A stretch of 33,489 nt of DNA from CAYTEO01 sp964436825 (GTDB lineage: Bacteria; Krumholzibacteriota; Krumholzibacteriia; LZORAL124-64-63): positions 1 through 33,489 of the forward strand of contig CAYTEO010000029.1 of NCBI GenBank assembly GCA_964436825.1, given 5' to 3'. Shown in pieces: positions 29,894 to 33,489 of the stretch. Every line of letters begins with the position of its first letter. Position 1 is the first letter of the stretch. Under the pieces are notes generated by a model. The model was not told where the DNA came from and did no database searches. It worked only from the letters and a program-made list of their open reading frames with translations. Position numbers and translations under genes: made by a program.

Positions 29894-32272
29894 CTAGTTC
29901 CGCAGCGGTCTGCCGGTCTTCAGGATGTGCTGCATGCGCTCGAGCGTCTTGCGCTCGCCGCACAGCCGCAGGAAGTGCTCCCGCTCCAGGTCGAGCAGGT
30001 GCTGGTGCGACACGGTGGTGGGGCCGGGCACGTCGCCGCCGCACAGGACACGGGCCAGGTGCTTGCCGATGGTCACGTCGTGCGGGGTGGCCTGGCCGCC
30101 GTCGCCCAGGTTGAACAGGACCGACTCGATCAGCGCCACGCCGCCGCGGCCCATCACGGGGATGGCCTCGGCCGGACGGGCCGGCTGGTAGCTCTCGGCC
30201 AGCGCCAGCGCCAGCGCCTTGGCGTCGGCGATGCGCAGGTCGGGGTTCATGCTCCAGCCGTCGCCGGGCCGCAGGTAGCCGATCCGCTGCGCGTCGGCGG
30301 CACCGGTGCCCACCTTGGCCATGCCGATGGTCTCGAACGCCGCCCGCAGGGCGGGGTAGAGGTCCACGCCGTCGCTCAACCGCTCCAGGAAGCGCTGGTA
30401 GAGCCGCACGCAGCCGCCGCCGGCGGGGATCAGGCCCGCGCCCACCTCGACCAGGCCGATGTAGGTCTCGGCCGCGGCCTGGATGCGGGCGCCGGCCAGG
30501 CTGACCTCGCAGCCGCCGCCCAGGGTCATCCCGTGGGGGGCGACGACCACCGGGACCTGGCAGAAGGCGATCCGGTCGGTCATCCGCTGGAAGGTCCGCA
30601 CGATGAGGTCGATGTCCTCCCAGTTGCCCTCGCTGGCCTCCATCAGCAGCATCATCAGGTTGGCGCCGGCGCTGAAGTGCTCGCCCTGGTTGGCGACGAC
30701 CAGGGCGCGGCCCTCCCGCTCGGCCGTCTCGCAGCCGGTGATGATCATGTTGATGTGGTCCTGGCCGAGGGCGTTCATCTTGCTGTGGAACTCGACGCAG
30801 AAGACGCCGTCGCCCAGGTCCAGCAGGCTGGCGCCGGGGTTGCGGCGCACCTCGCCGCCGGTGCGGCGCAGCAGGTCGAAGTCGAAGACGCGCGGGTTGA
30901 CGGGCTCGGGGACGAAGACGCCCGGCTCGGCCGTGGGGACCTCGCGGTGGTCGTCGGCGTCGCGGTAGATCGTCTCGGCGCCGCTCTCGTAGAGGGCGTC
31001 GACCCAAGCCGGCAGCGGCAGCCCCGTCTCGCGCAGCCGCTCGGTCGTCGCCCGGAAGCCGAGCGCGTCCCACACCTCGAACGGCCCCAGCTCCCAGTTG
31101 AAGCCCCAGCGGATGGCGCGGTCGACGGCCGACGCCTCGTCGCAGATCTCGCCCAGGCGCATGGCACTGTAGCTCAGCGTGGGGGCGATCAGCTTCCAGA
31201 GGATCTCCGCGGTGCGGCCCTTGCCGCCCAGCAGGGTGCGCAGCCGCTCCCGCAGGTCGTCGATACCCTTGGCCTGGTCCAGCTCGGGGAAGCGGGCCTT
31301 CTTCTTGTCGCGGTACTCGAGGGTCTCCAGGTCCAGGGTCAGGGTCTTGCGCTCCGGTTCCTTGACGCGCTTGTAGAACCCGGCGCCGCTCTTGCGGCCC
31401 AGCAGGCCCTTGTCCACCATCCGGCGCAGGAACTCCGGCGCGGTGAACAGCTCGCGCGCCTCGTCGTCGGGGACCAGCTGGTAGACGTTGTCGGCCACGT
31501 GGAGGAAGGTGTCCAGCCCGACCAGGTCGGCCAGCTTGAACGTGGCCGTCCGGGGCCGGCCGATGGCGGGGCCGGTCAGCGCGTCGATCTCCTCGACCGT
31601 CAGGCCCATCTCCTCCATGACCCGCATGGTGACCATCATGGCGTGGACGCCGATCCGGTTGGCGATGAAGTTGGGCGTGTCCTTGGCCAGGACGATCCCC
31701 TTGCCCAGCCTCGTCTCGGCGAAGCGCGACACCTCGGCCACGACCGCGGGATCGGTCTCGGCGGTGGGGATGACCTCCAGCAGGTGCATGTAGCGCGGCG
31801 GGTTGAAGAAGTGGGTCCCCAGGAAGCGCGGCCGCAGCTCCGGCGGCAGCACCTCGGCCATGGCCGCCAGCGACAGCCCGCTGGTGTTGCTGGACAGCCA
31901 GGCGTGCTCCGCGATGTGGGGGGCCACGGCGGCGAAGACCCGCTTCTTGATCTCCAGGTCCTCCTTGACGACCTCGATGATCCAGTCCGCCTCCCGCAGG
32001 CGGGGCAGGTCGTCCTCCAGGTTGCCCGTCTCGATCAGGTCGATCAGGTCGGGCGTGAACAGCGGGGCCGGCTTCGCCTTGCGCAGGGCCTGCACGGCGC
32101 CGTCGACCAGGCGGTTGCGGGCCGCCCGGTCCTCGCGCTCGTCGTCGCCGAGTCCGGGGGTGACGATGTCCAGCACCAGCGACGGGATGCCGGCGTTGGC
32201 GAAGTGGGCGGCGATGGCGCTGCCCATGACGCCAGAGCCCAGGACGGCGACCTTGTGGATGTGTCTGGTCAT
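29894..32272 (-). CDS. fadN: 3-hydroxyacyl-CoA dehydrogenase / enoyl-CoA hydratase, FadN type
   Basis: The protein is 792 residues. The NAD-dependent dehydrogenase comes first, with Rossmann motif VLGSGVMGSAIAAHFA near residue 10 and active-site His in LGTHFFNPPRYMHLLEVIP. The crotonase domain comes late, from about 465 (FHSKMNALGQDHINM, LGGGCEVSLAGARI, YIGLVEVGAGLIPAGGG), with the expected glutamates. This dehydrogenase-first order is that of Bacillus subtilis FadN and opposite to Escherichia coli FadB. It hydrates trans-2-enoyl-CoA and oxidises the product. The frame opens at GTG 32278, but the ATG at 32272 sits 5-6 bases after AGGAG and is preferred. First gene of the operon, behind a TTGACA/TAGAAT promoter with a palindrome at its start site. 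Confidence 0.93.
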   Translation of the reverse strand: MTRHIHKVAVLGSGVMGSAIAAHFANAGIPSLVLDIVTPGLGDDEREDRAARNRLVDGAVQALRKAKPAPLFTPDLIDLIETGNLEDDLPRLREADWIIEVVKEDLEIKKRVFAAVAPHIAEHAWLSSNTSGLSLAAMAEVLPPELRPRFLGTHFFNPPRYMHLLEVIPTAETDPAVVAEVSRFAETRLGKGIVLAKDTPNFIANRIGVHAMMVTMRVMEEMGLTVEEIDALTGPAIGRPRTATFKLADLVGLDTFLHVADNVYQLVPDDEARELFTAPEFLRRMVDKGLLGRKSGAGFYKRVKEPERKTLTLDLETLEYRDKKKARFPELDQAKGIDDLRERLRTLLGGKGRTAEILWKLIAPTLSYSAMRLGEICDEASAVDRAIRWGFNWELGPFEVWDALGFRATTERLRETGLPLPAWVDALYESGAETIYRDADDHREVPTAEPGVFVPEPVNPRVFDFDLLRRTGGEVRRNPGASLLDLGDGVFCVEFHSKMNALGQDHINMIITGCETAEREGRALVVANQGEHFSAGANLMMLLMEASEGNWEDIDLIVRTFQRMTDRIAFCQVPVVVAPHGMTLGGGCEVSLAGARIQAAAETYIGLVEVGAGLIPAGGGCVRLYQRFLERLSDGVDLYPALRAAFETIGMAKVGTGAADAQRIGYLRPGDGWSMNPDLRIADAKALALALAESYQPARPAEAIPVMGRGGVALIESVLFNLGDGGQATPHDVTIGKHLARVLCGGDVPGPTTVSHQHLLDLEREHFLRLCGERKTLERMQHILKTGRPLRN

Positions 32273-32307
32273 GACCACTCCTGGTGGATGGGTTGAGGTT
32301 GGGAATG

Positions 32308-32320
32308 GTACGGATCGTAC
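32308..32320. promoter_or_regulatory. Second inverted repeat at the fadN start site
   Basis: GTACG-GAT-CGTAC is a perfect 5-bp repeat with a 3-base centre, sharing three bases (TAC) with the TetR-type operator at 32318-32337. It may be a second regulator site or chance. Confidence 0.3.
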
Positions 32321-32337
32321 TGAATGACCGTTCAGTA
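32318..32337. promoter_or_regulatory. TetR/FadR-type operator
   Basis: TACTGAA-TGACCG-TTCAGTA, a 20-bp repeat with perfect 7-bp arms. The core TGAATG...TTCA resembles the sites of TetR-type fatty-acid regulators. It runs from the fadN -10 box to past the start site, where it would block transcription. Confidence 0.7.
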
Positions 32338-32366
32338 TTCTAGGGCGACCGCGACTCCCGTGTCAA
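32337..32366 (-). promoter_or_regulatory. Promoter of the fadNAE operon
   Basis: On the minus strand, TTGACA (32366-32361, exact), an 18-base spacer, then TAGAAT (32342-32337). The operator abuts the -10. Confidence 0.65.
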
Positions 32367-32396
32367 TGCTTAGTTTCGCGATCGCTGAAATCCCTG

Positions 32397-32424
32397 GTGT
32401 CATCGGCCGCTTTCGTGATATCAT
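32397..32424 (+). promoter_or_regulatory. Possible promoter of the TetR gene
   Basis: GTGTCA (32397-32402), a 16-base spacer, then TATCAT (32419-32424). The -10 overlaps the palindrome TGATATCA (32416-32423). Confidence 0.35.
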
Positions 32425-32485
32425 TAGCTTCGATCCCGGCTCCGGAGGGACATCTTCTGAACCATCATTCATGGAGCGGCGAACG

Positions 32486-33085
32486 ATGAACGGCGGCGAC
32501 AAGCGCGAACGGATCCTCCAGGCGGCCATCGTCGAGATGGCCAGCCGCGGCTACCACGGCACGACGGTCTCGCGGATCGCACGGCGGGCCGGCGTGGCCG
32601 ACGGGACGATCTACCTCTACTTCAAGAACAAGGAGGAGATCCTCGTCTCGGTCTTCGAGCAGGTGATGGATCGCTTCCTCAGCCAGGGGATCCTGGAGCT
32701 CGAGCCGACCGCCGACGCCGTCTCCCGCCTGCGCGAGATCGTCAACCTGCATCTGGAACAGGTGGGGGAGGACTACGACCTGGCGGTCATCCTCCAGGTG
32801 GAGCTGCGCCACAACCTGCGCTTCCTCGACCTCTTCTCCCGCACCCGCCTGCACGACTACCTGGTCATCCTGGCCGGCGTCGTCGAGCAGGGACAGCACG
32901 AGGGCGTCTTCCGTGCCGACCTGGATCCCATGTTCACCGCCAAGCTCATCTTCGGCGTCCTGGACCAGACCGCCACGGACTGGGTCCTGTCGCGCCGCAA
33001 CGTCCGCCTCTCCTCGCGGGCCGACGAGGTGGCGGAGTTCATCCTGCGGGGTGTGGTGTGCGGAACGGCAGCGGGTTCACCATGA
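32486..33085 (+). CDS. TetR-family regulator, probable fatty-acid-degradation repressor
   Basis: The protein is 199 residues. The N-terminal TetR helix-turn-helix is at about residues 5-50 (KRERILQAAIVEMASRGYHGTTVSRIARRAGVADG in sequence order, with TIYLYFKNKEEIL). The C-terminal ligand domain is alpha-helical with AKLIFGVLDQTATDWVLS. This architecture matches TetR-type FadR of Bacillus, which is released from DNA by long-chain acyl-CoA. It is divergent from fadNAE, with a 20-bp palindrome at the fadN promoter, so acyl-CoA-responsive repression of that operon is the likely role. An ATG at 32471 is in frame, but GGAG lies nine bases before the ATG at 32486, which I prefer. Confidence 0.85.
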   Translation: MNGGDKRERILQAAIVEMASRGYHGTTVSRIARRAGVADGTIYLYFKNKEEILVSVFEQVMDRFLSQGILELEPTADAVSRLREIVNLHLEQVGEDYDLAVILQVELRHNLRFLDLFSRTRLHDYLVILAGVVEQGQHEGVFRADLDPMFTAKLIFGVLDQTATDWVLSRRNVRLSSRADEVAEFILRGVVCGTAAGSP

Positions 33086-33115
33086 TCGTCATTCCTCTGT
33101 TCGTCCCCGGGAATT

Positions 33116-33128
33116 GACTTGTAAAGTC
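33116..33128. repeat. Short inverted repeat downstream of the TetR gene
   Basis: GACTT-GTA-AAGTC. It lies in the 113-base gap between the TetR stop and the partial gene at the window end. Too short to assign a role. Confidence 0.25.
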
Positions 33129-33177
33129 CATCGTCCCGGCGCCGACACTCGAACAGATCCGGGTGGATGTGCGTCGA

Positions 33178-33194
33178 CCCCTGCGTGGCAGGGG
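33178..33194 (+). promoter_or_regulatory. Hairpin before the partial GAF-like gene
   Basis: CCCCTGC-GTG-GCAGGGG is a perfect 7-bp stem with a 3-base loop, ending four bases before the ATG at 33199. Its right arm contains AGGGG, the only Shine-Dalgarno-like sequence there, so the RNA hairpin could hide the ribosome site. Confidence 0.35.
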
Positions 33195-33198
33195 CGGG

Positions 33199-33489
33199 AT
33201 GAAGGATGGACCAGTGGTCAAGGCGACGGAATCTTGTAAGGCCAATCCAAAAGACAGGGAACGACGAACCGACCGGCGAGGGAAGCAACGGGTACGGGAC
33301 GATCCCCCTTGCCCCGAGTGGGGAGCGAAGACCGCGATCTCCCGTGTCCTGGACATCATGATGGAGCCCGTCAATTTCGCGCAACAGCTCAAAGAGATCC
33401 TCGATGTCCTCGTCTCCGTCTCCTGGCTGAATGTGGTGCATAAAGGGGCGATCTTCGTCGCCAACAACCACCGGGAACTGGTGCTGGTC
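33199..33489 (+). CDS. N-terminal part of a probable GAF-domain signalling protein (cut by window edge)
   Basis: The frame is open from 33118 to the window end. From the ATG at 33199 it gives 97 residues: a charged N-terminal stretch (DRERRTDRRGKQRVRDD), then VLDIMMEPVNFAQQLKEILD and VSVSWLNVVHKGAIFVANN. This last pattern (helix, then SWL...KGAIFV) is familiar from GAF domains at the start of sensor kinases, phosphatases and GGDEF proteins, where the segment forms the first helix and strands of the sensor pocket. The output domain lies outside the window. The start is uncertain; GTG codons at 33163 and 33169 are in frame. Base composition is less GC-rich than that of the preceding genes. Confidence 0.5.
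   Translation, partial: MKDGPVVKATESCKANPKDRERRTDRRGKQRVRDDPPCPEWGAKTAISRVLDIMMEPVNFAQQLKEILDVLVSVSWLNVVHKGAIFVANNHRELVLV

Noticed and set aside
29504..32296. Plus-strand open frame of 930 codons opposite fadN and fadA
   Set aside because: It is a shadow of well-supported beta-oxidation genes, with biased His/Gln/Val composition.
32857..33471. Minus-strand open frame of 204 codons at the right end
   Set aside because: It overlaps the 3' part of the TetR gene and has no domain; the plus-strand GAF-like frame explains the end better.

Overview
The window is GC-rich and densely coding, with no rRNA, tRNA, CRISPR array or insertion sequence that I can see. Three secreted proteins end in the FlgD-like / type IX-style C-terminal domain (PNPFNPAT or PNPFNPTT, then a Lys-terminated last strand). 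They occur with a gingipain-type C25 protease, Omp28-type proteins, PEGA repeats and outer-membrane barrels. This suggests a diderm of the FCB superphylum, most likely a candidate phylum such as Krumholzibacteriota or Eisenbacteria. That placement is inference. A run of 100 Ns at 26261-26360 shows that this is a scaffolded draft, probably metagenomic, assembly.

Layout. (1) 1-5.7 kb, regulatory genes: a double-AAA+ ATPase (-) divergent from a WYL regulator (+), with a matched pair of inverted repeats between them. Then a TrmB-type regulator overlaps an ARPP-1 (DUF6569) gene (both -), behind a consensus-like promoter with a palindrome at its start site. (2) 5.8-8.6 kb, nitric oxide detoxification: an Rrf2-family Fe-S regulator followed by a one-subunit quinol nitric oxide reductase. 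The same inverted repeat precedes both genes. (3) 8.7-11.1 kb: a phosphoglycolate-phosphatase-like HAD protein, then a YgfK-like flavin/Fe-S protein that lacks the usual middle reductase domain. (4) 11.1-16.9 kb (-): a three-gene envelope operon, PEGA-Omp28 lipoprotein, Omp28-FlgD protein, and thioredoxin/outer-membrane-barrel fusion. Each product has a CxxC thiol motif (CVGC, CASC, CAPC). (5) 17.2-25.0 kb (+): a 1681-residue C25 protease and an 849-residue M14 zinc carboxypeptidase, both secreted multidomain enzymes with FlgD-type tails. (6) 25.2-26.8 kb: a small secreted tandem OB-fold protein (-) divergent from a Gly/Met-rich exported protein interrupted by the gap. (7) 26.9-33.1 kb: a fatty-acid beta-oxidation operon (-) in the order fadN-fadA-fadE, divergent from a TetR regulator, with a palindromic operator at the fadN promoter. 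(8) 33.2 kb to the end: the start of a probable GAF-domain signalling protein, cut by the window edge.

How it fits together. The organism appears to live by secreting proteases and by oxidising fatty acids, while defending itself against NO. The least familiar part is the CxxC envelope operon next to the secreted proteases. It could be an extracytoplasmic thiol/disulfide relay, including a thioredoxin domain built onto an outer-membrane barrel. The other notable part is the set of well-formed operators, which give concrete regulator-target predictions (WYL-AAA, TrmB-ARPP-1, Rrf2-qNOR, TetR-fad).
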